From Nocardia mexicana NBRC 108244 (GTDB taxonomy: Bacteria; Actinomycetota; Actinomycetes; Mycobacteriales; Mycobacteriaceae), in contig NZ_BDBV01000049.1 in NCBI RefSeq assembly GCF_001613165.1, positions 1-62,840 on the forward strand: a DNA stretch of 62,840 bases, read 5' to 3'. The notes beneath the pieces were generated by a model that had not been told where the DNA came from, ran no database searches, and saw only the letters and a program-made list of their open reading frames with translations. Below are positions 16,630 through 26,374 of the stretch, piece after piece. Positions within the stretch are counted from its first letter, which is position 1. Every line of letters starts with the position of its first letter. The position numbers were made by a program, and so were the translations under genes.

Positions 16630-19293
16630 TTACACGACCCGGAACCGGACCGGTTGTGCGAGTGGCTTGTTCGTCCCGTCGAGGTGGTGGACGACGTAGG
16701 CCCCGGCGGGAAGTGGTTCTGCGGCAGCGAGGCCACCGCTGCCGGAGGTGCCGCGCGAGGAAGGCCGCGTGCTGGATCCGGGCAGCGGCGAGGACAGTGT
16801 CATCGGCATTGTCACCTGGTCACGCGTGTTCCCGTTCGGCAGGTCCAGCGCACGCACCGGTTCGGCCCTCGGAACATCCAGGGAGACACCGGGATCGGCG
16901 TACACCGCCAGCCGATGCGCCGAAACCGCGCCTGCCACGCAATAGGTGACCACGAGATCGCGGCCGGACTCGTAGATCGAGCGGTCCAGTAGCAGCCGGT
17001 CGAACGGTGCGGCGTCGTCCGCGGTGACCCCGCGGGTGCCGTGGTCGACATAACCGCGCAGGCGGCGCAGGAACCCGGCGTCGACATCCGCGGTGACGGT
17101 CAGGTCGTACCAGCCGCGGCCCTGATCCTCGGTGTCCAGCACCCACTCTCGGCTGCCGGACCCGGCGGCGGGCACCTCGATCCGCCACGGACCGTCGCCG
17201 CGGTAGGCGTTGGACCGCACCAGGAATGCCACCGGCGTTGCCCCGGAGTTGGTGAATTCGAGGGAGATTCGGCGGGCGCCGCGGAGCGTGACGGTCGCGG
17301 TCACCTCCAGGGCGCCGCCCGGCGCGGTCAGGTCTCCGGCGAATCGCCGTTGGAATCCGTCGATTCCGTAGACGGTGTAGTCGTAGCGGCCGTCCGTCGC
17401 GGTGAAGTCGGCCGTGACCGCGGCCCCGGGGTCGATGTCGAACCGGGACGGGGTGTAGTCGGCGGCAAAGGCATTCGGGTGCACCGTGAAGTGGGTGGCG
17501 GCCGTACCGTCGTTGCCCAGCGTGATCGCGATGCCACCGGACCTCTGTTCGGCCCGGGCCGTGGGCCGGTAGGGCAACGGGATTCGCGTTCTGCTCCCGG
17601 CGGCCTGCGCGGGCAGCCGCTGCATCTCCGGAACCGGTTGTGGCGCACCCTCATCGGGCTGTGCCGCGGGCGGCTGCGCGGCCGGAACCACGGGCGCGAC
17701 GGAACTGCCGAAATCGAGGGTCGCGGTCAGGTCGCCGCACATCTTGCGCCGCCATGCCGAGATATTGGGTTCCTCGACACCGGTCACCTGCTCCAGGAAG
17801 CGCAGCACCGAGGTGTGGTCGAACAGTTCCGAGCACACCGCCTGCTTGCTCCACGGCGACACGACCAGCAGCGGCACCCGGCTACCCAGACCGATATTGT
17901 GGCCGTACAGGTATTCGTCGGCGGTTCCCGGGGGCGGCACCGGGCCGGGGACGTGGTCGAAGTATCCGTCGTTCTCGTCGTAATTCAGGATGAAGACCGT
18001 CTTGTTCCACACGTCGCGATTGCCGCACAGCGCATCCAGCACGTCGCGCACCACGGCCTGGCCGTTGCGCGGTCCCATGGCCGGATGCTCGCACTGGTCG
18101 AACGGCAGCACGATCCACGAGACCTTGGGTAGCGCACCCGATTGCACGTCCGCGCGCAGCTTCTCGGCCAGCGTCCCGGTCGGCGCGCGCAACAGCGCGC
18201 GTTCCACCAGCTGACGATCCGCGGGCGCCAGCTCGCTCAGCCCGCGCTGCAGGGCGCTCTCGTGTTTTCGCTGCGCGCCGGGGTCGGCCCTGAGCTGGTT
18301 GTACATCGCCTTGAACGTCTCGAAGGGGACGCCGTCGCCGAAGTCGGTGTATTTCAACGATTCCCGTGCCACTCGCCGGAACGTCGCGAAGTACTCCAGC
18401 GAATTGTCACCGTAGTTGTCCCACTCCTGGTACACCTTCCAGCTCACCCCGCGGTCCTGCAGCCGTTCGGCATAGGTGGTCCACGGCAGCCCGTACACGG
18501 CCTCCGCCACGATGCGTTGTGCCGCAGTGGATTGCACGGCAGGCAAGGCGAACAGGAAGTTCGTCTCCGGCTGCCCGATCGCCTGCTCGACCGCCCGGAC
18601 AACGGACTGCGGCAGCAGCGACGTGGAGCCGTTGAGCAGCGCGGCGAGCCCCGCGGCGACCGCGTCCGCCGGTTGCGACCGCATCCAGGAGGAGAGCTCC
18701 CTGCTGGTGAAGATCGTCTCCTGCAGGACGGAGGCGAAGTTGTCCATGGCGAGCGGATTCCGCGCGGCGCCGGTGAACAGGTACAGGCGATTGGGGTCGG
18801 TCGCTCCGTTCAGCGAGCAGTGGTAGTTGTCGCCGATCGTGAAGGCCTCGGCCAGCTGGTGATAGAACTCCAGCGAACCGCGGTCGTAGTGCACCATCGA
18901 CCGCGCCCCCTTGGCGGCCACCCACCGGTCGTAGCGGCCGTCGGCCCAGGCGGCGTGACCACCGCCGGACGAGTGGTCGCAGCCCTCGTGATTCTGCAGG
19001 TCGGTGGCGAACGGCAGCACATAGCCGTCGCCGTCGGGCTGATGGAACACCGACCTGCCGCCGGGCAGCTGCAGGGCCGCGAGATCGCCGTAGCCGCGGA
19101 CGCCCGCCACGGTGCCGTAGTAGTGGTCGAACGATCGGTTCTCCTGCATCAGGATCACCACGTGCTCGACGTTCGACAGTCCGCCCGACGGGGCGGGCTC
19201 GGCCCAGGCGCGGATCAGGCTGTCGGGCAACAGCGAGAGGGCGCCGATTCCGGTGGCGCCCGCCGTCCCACGAAGAAATCCGCGCCGATCCAT
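16630..19293 (-). CDS. Tat-exported phosphocholine-type phospholipase C
   Basis: An 887-residue secreted phospholipase C of the acid-phosphatase-like superfamily. The N-terminus MDRRGFLRGTAGATG is a twin-arginine signal. The catalytic domain opens with VEHVVILMQENRSFDHYYGT and contains NYDENDGYFDHV and a VPLLVVSPWS loop, all characteristic of PlcA-D / PlcH enzymes that cleave phosphatidylcholine or sphingomyelin. After about residue 560 there are two repeated beta-sandwich C-terminal domains of the DUF756 type and a further region of about 150 residues, so it is longer than mycobacterial PlcA-D (about 510). The start at 19293 is preferred over an upstream GTG at 19335 because it puts the Arg pair at residues 3-4. 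Confidence 0.9.
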   Translation of the reverse strand: MDRRGFLRGTAGATGIGALSLLPDSLIRAWAEPAPSGGLSNVEHVVILMQENRSFDHYYGTVAGVRGYGDLAALQLPGGRSVFHQPDGDGYVLPFATDLQNHEGCDHSSGGGHAAWADGRYDRWVAAKGARSMVHYDRGSLEFYHQLAEAFTIGDNYHCSLNGATDPNRLYLFTGAARNPLAMDNFASVLQETIFTSRELSSWMRSQPADAVAAGLAALLNGSTSLLPQSVVRAVEQAIGQPETNFLFALPAVQSTAAQRIVAEAVYGLPWTTYAERLQDRGVSWKVYQEWDNYGDNSLEYFATFRRVARESLKYTDFGDGVPFETFKAMYNQLRADPGAQRKHESALQRGLSELAPADRQLVERALLRAPTGTLAEKLRADVQSGALPKVSWIVLPFDQCEHPAMGPRNGQAVVRDVLDALCGNRDVWNKTVFILNYDENDGYFDHVPGPVPPPGTADEYLYGHNIGLGSRVPLLVVSPWSKQAVCSELFDHTSVLRFLEQVTGVEEPNISAWRRKMCGDLTATLDFGSSVAPVVPAAQPPAAQPDEGAPQPVPEMQRLPAQAAGSRTRIPLPYRPTARAEQRSGGIAITLGNDGTAATHFTVHPNAFAADYTPSRFDIDPGAAVTADFTATDGRYDYTVYGIDGFQRRFAGDLTAPGGALEVTATVTLRGARRISLEFTNSGATPVAFLVRSNAYRGDGPWRIEVPAAGSGSREWVLDTEDQGRGWYDLTVTADVDAGFLRRLRGYVDHGTRGVTADDAAPFDRLLLDRSIYESGRDLVVTYCVAGAVSAHRLAVYADPGVSLDVPRAEPVRALDLPNGNTRDQVTMPMTLSSPLPGSSTRPSSRGTSGSGGLAAAEPLPAGAYVVHHLDGTNKPLAQPVRFRVV

Positions 19294-19432
19294 TGCCGTC
19301 CAATCCGTATCGGGGAATTCGGAGCGACCGGACACTAGCCGTCATGGGCCGCGATATATCGCACCGCCACGCGGTGACCCAGCGACAGGGCCCGGCCTTG
19401 ACTTCCGGCATTCCGGACCGGAGAGTACGCAG

Positions 19433-20746
19433 GTGCTCGACGACACCGATGTCTCCCGGACCACCCTGCGCAAGGTCGGCCTGCGCCTGGTGCCGTTCCT
19501 CGGACTGCTGTATTTCGTGAACTATCTGGACCGGGTGAACATCGGCTTCGCCGGGCCGAGCGGCATGAAGACCGAACTCGGGATGTCGGAGACGGTATTC
19601 GGTTTCGCCTCCGGCATCTTCTTCCTCGGCTATCTGGTGCTGGAGGTGCCGAGCAACCTGGCGCTGCACCGCTTCGGCGCGCGGCGATGGATCGCCCGGA
19701 TCATGCTCAGCTGGGGTGTGATCGCCACGGCGATGGCCTTCGTGCCCAATCCGACGGTGCTGGTCATCCTGCGATTCGTGCTCGGGGTCGCGGAGGCGGG
19801 CTTCTTTCCGGGGATCCTGCTGTATCTGACCTACTGGTTCCCGCAGCGGTACCGGGCGCGGGTGGTGGCGCTGTTCATGACCGCGGTCCCGATCTCGACC
19901 GCGCTGGGCTCCACCCTGTCGAGCCTGATCATCCAGTACGGCGACGGGGTGTTCGGGCTGTCCGGTTGGCGGTTCATGTTCCTGGTGGAGGGGCTGCCCG
20001 CGCTGTTGCTGGCGGTGATGACCTGGTTCTATCTGACCGACCGTCCCGAGCGCGCCGGGTGGCTGGAGCCCGCCGAACGCGAGTGGCTGGCCACCGAACT
20101 GGCGCGCGAACAGGAGGAACTGGCGCAGGCCGAGCACTGGACGGTCCGCAAGGCGCTGACGCATCCGCGCATTCTCGGGCTCGCCGCCATCTACGGCGGC
20201 ATCGCCTACGGGCTGTACGCGCTCGGCTTCTTCCTGCCGACGATCGTCGCGGGATTCCAGGAGCAGTACGGGGCGCACTATTCGGTGGTGCAGCGCGGGC
20301 TGATCACCGCGGTGCCGTACGTGATCGGCGCGGTGGCGATGGTGTGGTGGGGACGCCACGGCGACCGGACGGGGGAGCGGCGCTGGCATGTGGCGCTGCC
20401 CGCGATCCTCGGCGGCCTGGCGATTCCCGTCGCGCTGTATCTGGGCAACCCGTTCGCGGCGATGACCGCGGTGACGGTGTGCGCGGTCGGTGTGATGGCC
20501 GCGCTGCCCACGTTCTGGGCGCTGCCCAGCACGTTCCTGTCCGGTGCGGCAGCGGCCGGCGGTATCGCGCTGATCAACTCCCTCGGCAATATCAGCGGGT
20601 TCGCCGCGCCCTACGTCACCGGGTGGTTGAAGGACCTGACCGGCACACAGCGCGCGGGACTGTGGGTGGTCGGCGTGTACATGGTGCTGGCGGGACTGGC
20701 TGCGCTCGCCCTGCGTACCCGTCGGCTCGCCACCGAGCGGGTGTGA
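19433..20746 (+). CDS. MFS transporter, anion:cation symporter type
   Basis: A 437-residue permease with about twelve membrane helices. The first loop carries FVNYLDRVNIGFAGPSG, the signature of the ACS family (phthalate, tartrate, hexuronate and other organic-anion/proton symporters), followed by FGFASGIFFLGYLVLEVPSNL. It imports a carboxylate-type substrate by inference; which one is not readable. The GTG at 19433 after CGGAGAG is chosen. Upstream sequence in frame overlaps the divergent phospholipase signal region. The 140-bp gap to the phospholipase holds both promoters. Confidence 0.88.
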   Translation: MLDDTDVSRTTLRKVGLRLVPFLGLLYFVNYLDRVNIGFAGPSGMKTELGMSETVFGFASGIFFLGYLVLEVPSNLALHRFGARRWIARIMLSWGVIATAMAFVPNPTVLVILRFVLGVAEAGFFPGILLYLTYWFPQRYRARVVALFMTAVPISTALGSTLSSLIIQYGDGVFGLSGWRFMFLVEGLPALLLAVMTWFYLTDRPERAGWLEPAEREWLATELAREQEELAQAEHWTVRKALTHPRILGLAAIYGGIAYGLYALGFFLPTIVAGFQEQYGAHYSVVQRGLITAVPYVIGAVAMVWWGRHGDRTGERRWHVALPAILGGLAIPVALYLGNPFAAMTAVTVCAVGVMAALPTFWALPSTFLSGAAAAGGIALINSLGNISGFAAPYVTGWLKDLTGTQRAGLWVVGVYMVLAGLAALALRTRRLATERV

Positions 20747-20842
20747 CTCCCGGTCGCTTCGGTAGCGCTCGGAACGGCGGCGGCGCACGCTCGCACTCGG
20801 ATCGATCTCCGGGCATGGATCGCAGAACACGCGTCGCGACGA

Positions 20843-20869
20843 TGTCCGAGAATGGGAGACGGCTCCGAC
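20843..20869 (+). promoter_or_regulatory. Possible ECF42-type promoter
   Basis: TGTCCGA, 16 nt, then CGAC resembles the remembered ECF42 promoter (TGTCGA at -35 and CGA/TC at -10, spacer about 16) with one inserted C. It lies 48 bp before the DGPF gene, where self-activation would be expected. Confidence 0.3.
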
Positions 20870-20916
20870 GTCTCTGCTGAGCGGTGCCACCCGGGCGCCG
20901 CGCGAAAGGAGCGGTC

Positions 20917-21321
20917 GTGAAGTACATGATCCTGAGCTACGGCTCGCAGCAGGACTACGACGGCATGGCGGGCAGCGGTGAATCCGCTTGGACGCCGAAG
21001 GATTTCGCGAAGATGGCGGAGTTCATGACGGCGTTCAACCAGGAGCTGGAGGCCTCCGGCGAGCTGGTGGAGACCCGCGGACTGGCCGCGCCGGTGCACA
21101 CGCGGCGTGTGGGCAACCGCGGCGGCACGGCATTCGTCACCGACGGGCCGTACGCCGAAACGCAGGAGGTGCTCGCCGGATACTGGGTGGTCGAGTGCGA
21201 GAGCTTCGACCGGGCCACGGAGATCGCGGCGCGGCTGCAGGGGTGCCCGGCGCCCGCCGACGTCTACGCGAATGCCTACGCCGACATCCGGCCGATCATG
21301 GAGTCCGCGGACGAGATGTGA
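20917..21321 (+). CDS. DGPF-type YCII-related protein
   Basis: A 134-residue protein with the YCII-related fold: an N-terminal KYMILSYGS strand, the eponymous motif TDGPYAETQEVLAGYWVVE and a C-terminal IRPIM. Proteins of this family are encoded next to ECF42 sigma factors and are thought to be their target or partner. The biochemical role is unknown. GTG 20917 with GAAAGGA 7 nt upstream is the start. The stop overlaps the sigma-factor start as GTGA, so the two were translationally coupled. Confidence 0.85.
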   Translation: MKYMILSYGSQQDYDGMAGSGESAWTPKDFAKMAEFMTAFNQELEASGELVETRGLAAPVHTRRVGNRGGTAFVTDGPYAETQEVLAGYWVVECESFDRATEIAARLQGCPAPADVYANAYADIRPIMESADEM

Positions 21322-22549
21322 AGTCCCGCAGCGAAACCGACGACCTGCTGCGCTGCCTGGCGCCGCAGGTCCTCGGCGCGCTGGTGCGGCGGTACGGGCA
21401 TTTCGACCTCGCCGAGGATGCGGTGCAGGAGGCGCTGCTGGCCGCCGCGACCCGGTGGCCGGAGGAGGGGCTGCCGGACACGCCGCGGAGCTGGCTGATC
21501 ACCGTCGCCTCGCGGCGCCTGACCGATCTGCTGCGCAGCGAGCAGGCGCGGCGGGACCGGGAGGCGGCGGTGGCGCAGCGGCGGCTGCCCGGCGACTGGC
21601 TGTCGCCGCCGGCGGACCGGCCGTCGGCCGACGCCGACGACACGCTGATTCTGCTGTTCCTGTGCTGTCATCCGGCGCTGTCGCCGCCGTCTCGGATCGC
21701 GCTGACGCTGCGCGCGGTCGGCGGGCTGACCGCCGCCGAGATCGCCCGCGCGTTCCTGGTTTCCGAGGCGACCATGACCCGGCGCATCACCCGCGCCAAG
21801 CAGACCGTCGCCGACAGCGGGACGGTGTTCGCGATGCCGTCGACCGCCGACCGCGCCGAGCGACTGGCCGCCGTGCTGCACGTGCTGTACCTCATCTTCA
21901 CCGAGGGCTACGCGGCCACCTCCGGTCCGGACCTGCAGCGTGCCGAATTGTCCTCCGAGGCAATTCGATTGGCACGCCTGCTGCATCGGCTGCTGCCCGG
22001 CGACAGCGAGGCGGCGGGCTGCTGGCACTGATGCTGCTGACCGATGCGCGCCGCGCCGCACGCACGGGCCCGTCGGGAGAGCTCGTCCCGATGGCGGAAC
22101 AGGACCGAAGCCTGTGGCGCGCAGGCGATATCGCCGAGGGCATCGACATCATCACCGCGGCACTCCCGCGGGGCGAGGTCGGCCCCTACCAGCTGCAGGC
22201 GGCGATCGCGGCCCTGCACGACGAGGCGCCCGACTACGCCTCGACCGACTGGCCGCAGATCACCCTGCTGTACGAACGCCTGCTCGCCCTCGCCGACAAC
22301 CCGGTGGTGTCGTTGAATCATGCGGTGGCGGTGGCGATGTCCCGCGGGCCGGAGGAGGGGCTGCGGCTGGTCGACCTGGTCGCGGACCGGCTGCGCGACG
22401 ACCACCGCGTAGCCGCCGTGCGGGCCCATCTGCTGGAGATGCTCGGCGACGACACCGCGGCGCGGGAGTCCTATCGGACCGCCGCGAAGCAGGCGAAAAG
22501 CCTCCCGCAGCAGCGATACCTGAACGCCCGCGCAGCCCGGCTCGACTGA
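21318..22549 (+). pseudogene. ECF42-type sigma factor interrupted by a frameshift
   Basis: The N-terminal part (21318-22031) has sigma-2 and sigma-4 regions: GHFDLAEDAVQEALLAA, PRSWLITVASRRLTDLLR, and a helix-turn-helix in LTAAEIARAFLVSEATMTRRITRAK. It then runs AELSSEAIRLARLLHRLLPGD and hits a stop at 22029-22031. The expected continuation, GLLALMLLTDARRAART...YRTAAKQAKSLPQQRYL, the TPR-like C-terminal extension of ECF42 factors, follows at once in the next frame to 22549. One missing base in GGCGGGCTGCTGG (22012-22024) explains everything. It may be a genuine inactivating mutation or a sequencing error. The truncated product keeps the DNA-binding domains but loses the extension reported to be needed for activity. 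Confidence 0.85.
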
Positions 22550-22807
22550 TCTCCTCGAAGTCCGTTTGCGAGACCGGTGCGCCGGTGCGCCGGTTCACGG
22601 ATACGTCGAAGCCGGGCAGCGGTATCGGACATCGCGAATTCCCCCTGGGCCGGGGCCCGTGCGCACGATCTCGCGACAATCGTTGGGCCGGTGCGGGGGA
22701 TTGCGATTACGATGTGTGCGCTCGGAGACGGGGGGGCCGCTGTCGCGGATTCCGGATCGTCGTGGGATCCGGGTTTGTGACATCGGAATTCGGGGAGGCG
22801 AGACAAT

Positions 22808-24256
22808 TTGATACGACACGTACGGCCGCGGCTTGCGTTGGCCGCGCTGCTGGTCCTGGGCGCGGCCCTGGCCGGATGCGGTGACGAGCCGAAAGGCACC
22901 GCGGCGCAACAGGTCGCGGCGGATGCGGGCGATCCGTGGGCGGTGGCCGGTGCGACCCAGAGCGGCGGGCCGAGCGGTCCGCGCCCGGGCGCCCCGGACG
23001 CACCGCTGCGGGCGGAGAACGGCGACGGCGGCGAGATGGATCGGCTGGCCCTCAATACGCTGTCGGACCTGCAGGAATACTGGGCTGCCGAGTATCCCAA
23101 ATTCTTCAAGGGCGCTTTCGAGCCGGTGGACCGGTTCATCTCCTGGGATGCGCGCGCACCCAAGGAGCAGGCGGTCACGTTCTGCAAGTCGTCGACCTAC
23201 AAGATGGTCAACGCCGCCTACTGCAAGCTCGACAAGACCATCGGCTGGGACCGGGGCAAGCTGCTGCCGCTGATCGCGGACAAGTACGGGAAGATGGCTG
23301 TGGTGATGGTGCTCGCCCACGAGTACGGTCACGCGCTGCAGGACCGGGCCCGGCTGAACGGCTTCTTCACCCCTGGCATCGTGCTGGAGCAGCAGGCCGA
23401 CTGCTTCGCCGGCGTGTTCCTTCGGCAAGTGGCCGAGGGCAATTCGGCGCATTTCACCCTCAACACCACCGACGGCATGAACGGCGTGCTGGGCGCGGCC
23501 GTCGCGGTCCGCGACCACGATCCGGACAACCCGCGCAACGTGCACGGCTCGGCGTTCGAGCGGGTGACGGCCGTGCAGATCGGCTGGCAGGACGGCACCG
23601 AGGGCTGCAAGAACATCAACCGCAAGGAGATCAAGCAGCGGCGCGGCGAACTGCCCACCACCTTCGAGGAGGGCGACAAGGAGAACCAACTGCCTGTCGA
23701 CAACGAGTCACTGGACCTGGTCGCCCAGGCGCTGGGCCGGATCTACCCGGTGCAACAGGCGCCGCAGTTCGACTACTCGGGCGTCGTGCGGAACTGCCCG
23801 GAAGGCACTGCGGCGGAACCGGTGTCGTACTGCCCGGCGAACAACAAGATCGGCGCGAATGTGCCGGGACTGGCCGATCGGGCCGGGGACCTGCCGGGCG
23901 CCGACGAGCCGCTGTCGGCGATGGTGGAGGGCAACTACAACGCCTTCCTCGTGTTCATCTCCCGGTACGCGCTGGCGGTGCAGCAGGACAGGAATCTGCC
24001 GCTGTCCGGAGCGGAGAGCGCGGGCCTGCGCACCGCGTGCCTGTCGGGGGTGATCACCACCAAGCTCAGCGATCCGGCCAGCGATCCGCGGTTGACCGCG
24101 GGCGATCTGGACGCGGCGGTGTCCGGGCTGCTCGCCGACGGCGCGGCGGCCGGTGATGTCGACGGCAAGGTCGTGGCCAGCGGCTATCAGCGGTTGGACG
24201 CGTTCCGATCCGGAGTGCTCGACGGTGAGGGCGCCTGCCTGGCGAATTACAAGTAG
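22808..24256 (+). CDS. Zinc-metallopeptidase lipoprotein
   Basis: A 482-residue lipoprotein: signal RLALAALLVLGAALAGC with lipobox ALAGC. The catalytic motif HEYGH (first His 171) and the glutamate in LEQQADCFAG some 25 residues later are the HExxH...E arrangement of the neutral zinc metallopeptidase (YpfJ-like) family. Several cysteines (FCKSS, AYCKLD, GCKN, NCPEG, SYCPA) suggest disulfides in an extracellular domain. The substrate is unknown. The start appears to be TTG 22808 after GGAGGCGAG. The preceding 258 bp hold no gene; the nearest upstream gene in the same direction is the broken sigma gene. Confidence 0.85.
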   Translation: MIRHVRPRLALAALLVLGAALAGCGDEPKGTAAQQVAADAGDPWAVAGATQSGGPSGPRPGAPDAPLRAENGDGGEMDRLALNTLSDLQEYWAAEYPKFFKGAFEPVDRFISWDARAPKEQAVTFCKSSTYKMVNAAYCKLDKTIGWDRGKLLPLIADKYGKMAVVMVLAHEYGHALQDRARLNGFFTPGIVLEQQADCFAGVFLRQVAEGNSAHFTLNTTDGMNGVLGAAVAVRDHDPDNPRNVHGSAFERVTAVQIGWQDGTEGCKNINRKEIKQRRGELPTTFEEGDKENQLPVDNESLDLVAQALGRIYPVQQAPQFDYSGVVRNCPEGTAAEPVSYCPANNKIGANVPGLADRAGDLPGADEPLSAMVEGNYNAFLVFISRYALAVQQDRNLPLSGAESAGLRTACLSGVITTKLSDPASDPRLTAGDLDAAVSGLLADGAAAGDVDGKVVASGYQRLDAFRSGVLDGEGACLANYK

Positions 24257-24304
24257 GCGGCGATCCATGCGGGCGCCATCTCGGATTAACCCGGGGCAAC
24301 CAGG

Positions 24305-25210
24305 ATGGGACAGGTGATCGCAACCGGGCCGGGGACGGCCGGCGGTGCGCTGGCGCTGCTGGCCGCCCTGCTGTTCGCGGTGTCGGCGGCCCTGCAGCAG
24401 GGCAGTGCCCGCCGCGCCGCGCTGGCGGCGGGCGGCGATGCGGGGGTGCTCGCGGTGGCCGGGATCGCCCGGACGCTGCTGACCAGTCGCCGCTGGCTGA
24501 TCGGGCAGGGGTTCAGTGTCGTCGGATTCCTGTGTCATGCGGTGGCGCTGCACGTCGGGGCGATCTCGATGGTGCAGGCGCTGCTGGTGACCCAATTGCT
24601 GTTCGCGCTGCCGTTCGCGGCCGGGCGGCGGCGGTCGCGGCTGTTGCGGCGGGACTGGGTGGGGACCGCCGCCGTGTGCGGCGGGCTGGTTCTGCTTGTG
24701 GCGCCGGGTGTTCCGCACGGTGAGATCCGCGTGGATCGGATTCCGGTCGCGGCCTGCACCGCGGTGGTGGCGGTGGCGGCGCTGCTGGCCGTCGGCCGTC
24801 TCGTCCGGGCGCCGCAGCTGCGTTCGGCGTGCACCGCGATGGCGGCGGGCTGGTGCTTCGCGACGACCGCGGTTCTGGTCACGGTGGCGACATCGGCACT
24901 GCCGCAGTTGAGTTGGGCGTGGCTCGGGGTGCCGTTGTCCACGGTGGTCGGCGGGATCCTCACGCAGGAGGCGTTCGCCCGCGGCTCGCTGCCTACCGCG
25001 CTGACCACCATGACGATCACCGACCCGGTACTCAGCTACACGGCGGGCCTGACCCTGTTCGCCGCCACCACGCACCCGCCCGCTGTCCCGATCGTCGCCG
25101 CGGCGGCCCTGGTGATCGGAGGCGTTGCGCTGCTTGCCAATTCACCCACCTTGCACGACGAACGCCCGAAGCCGGAACCCGTACCGGCCGAGTGCACCTC
25201 CCACCGGTAG
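24305..25210 (+). CDS. DMT-family permease
   Basis: A 301-residue protein with about nine to ten hydrophobic helices and short basic loops (RRRSRLLRRDW). The topology and the repeated glycine/alanine-rich helices, such as AISMVQALLVTQLLFALPFA and LPTALTTMTITDPVLSYTAGL, fit the drug/metabolite transporter (EamA-like) superfamily in its actinobacterial subgroup. Function and substrate are not known. A GTG at 24314 is an alternative start. It follows the metallopeptidase by 48 bp in the same direction. Confidence 0.75.
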   Translation: MGQVIATGPGTAGGALALLAALLFAVSAALQQGSARRAALAAGGDAGVLAVAGIARTLLTSRRWLIGQGFSVVGFLCHAVALHVGAISMVQALLVTQLLFALPFAAGRRRSRLLRRDWVGTAAVCGGLVLLVAPGVPHGEIRVDRIPVAACTAVVAVAALLAVGRLVRAPQLRSACTAMAAGWCFATTAVLVTVATSALPQLSWAWLGVPLSTVVGGILTQEAFARGSLPTALTTMTITDPVLSYTAGLTLFAATTHPPAVPIVAAAALVIGGVALLANSPTLHDERPKPEPVPAECTSHR

Positions 25211-25258
25211 GCCCGGCCGACTTCGGATGCGGGATGGGCGGGTGAGATCGCGGCGATG

Positions 25259-26374
25259 CTACGCCGTGCGCAGGCCGGGCTCGAAATCTGCGTAGAGGCC
25301 GAGCATTCCGGTGACCGTGCGTGACCAGGGGAAGCGTTCGGCGCTGACGCGGGCGGCGTGGCGGCGGTGTTCGGCGGGGGCGGACAGCAGCGTCCGGGTG
25401 GCAGCGGCGATACCTTCCGGGGTTCCGTCGCAAGCGATGCCCGAGCCGGGCGGCCCGAGCAGTTCGCGGGCCGCCCCGTCGCGCGGGACGATCACCGAGG
25501 TGCCACAGGCGAGGGATTCGAGGACGGCGAGGCCGAAAGTCTCTGCGGGAGAGGGGCACAGCGCGATGTCGGCGGCGGCGATCATGGCCGCCACGACCTC
25601 GCGGTCGGAGATGTGCCCGGCGAATCGCACGGGGAGGCCGCGGGCCAGCAGTTGCAGGTCGTCGCCGAGGGGGCCGTCGCCCGCGACGGTGAGTTCGGCG
25701 TCGATCCCGTTGTGCCGCAGCAGGCGCAGGGCCTCGATCGCGCGCTCGGGATGCTTCTCCCGGGACAATCGGCTCACCAGGATCAGGCGCGGTGCCCCGG
25801 AATTCCCTGTGGGACCTTCACTCTCGTTCGGACGGAAGACCTCCAGATCGACGCCGAGCGGGATGCGATGCACATTGCGGGCACCGATGCGGGTGAATTC
25901 CGCGCGGGCGAATTCCGAGGTGACGACGATGTGTTCGACGCGGTTGGCCAGCCTCCGGTTGGCCAGGTCGGCGGCGGTGGTGAGCGGGAAGCCCGGCGGT
26001 ACGCGGGTGCGCAGAATGGCGTCGATGCGCTCATGGGAGAACAGCACCAGCGGCACACCGGCGCGCCGGGCCCACGGCGCCAGCCAGCGCATGCTGAGCT
26101 TGTCGCTGCATTCCAGGACGTCCGGCCGCAGCCGTTCGAGCAGCGGACGGGTGCGCCGGGCGGTGAGCACGTGATATCCGGCGGTACCGAAACGCGGCCC
26201 CCGCACCGTGATTCGGCGCCCGGCCGGCGTGAGCTCGTCGGCATCCGCCAGCCCCGGCACCACCAGCACGCGGTCGTGCCCACCGGCCAGATAGCCGCGG
26301 CCGATCTCGTCGACGCAGGTGCGCAGTCCACCCGAGGCCGGTGTATAGAAGTTGGCCAGCTGCACTATGCGCAT
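25259..26374 (-). CDS. GT4-family glycosyltransferase
   Basis: A 371-residue GT-B retaining glycosyltransferase. The N-terminal domain begins MRIVQLANFYTPASGGLRTCVDEI, with the glycine-rich acceptor loop. The C-terminal domain has LILVSRLSREKHPERAIEAL, LTVAGDGPLGDDL and the donor-binding CPSPAETFGLAVLESLACGT with the conserved Glu residues of family 4. It would transfer a sugar from a nucleotide or GDP donor to a lipid or glycan of the envelope, resembling mannosyltransferases of the PimB type. The acceptor is not determinable. Its ATG overlaps the stop of the upstream deacetylase (TGATG), so the two act in one operon. Confidence 0.9.
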   Translation of the reverse strand: MRIVQLANFYTPASGGLRTCVDEIGRGYLAGGHDRVLVVPGLADADELTPAGRRITVRGPRFGTAGYHVLTARRTRPLLERLRPDVLECSDKLSMRWLAPWARRAGVPLVLFSHERIDAILRTRVPPGFPLTTAADLANRRLANRVEHIVVTSEFARAEFTRIGARNVHRIPLGVDLEVFRPNESEGPTGNSGAPRLILVSRLSREKHPERAIEALRLLRHNGIDAELTVAGDGPLGDDLQLLARGLPVRFAGHISDREVVAAMIAAADIALCPSPAETFGLAVLESLACGTSVIVPRDGAARELLGPPGSGIACDGTPEGIAAATRTLLSAPAEHRRHAARVSAERFPWSRTVTGMLGLYADFEPGLRTA

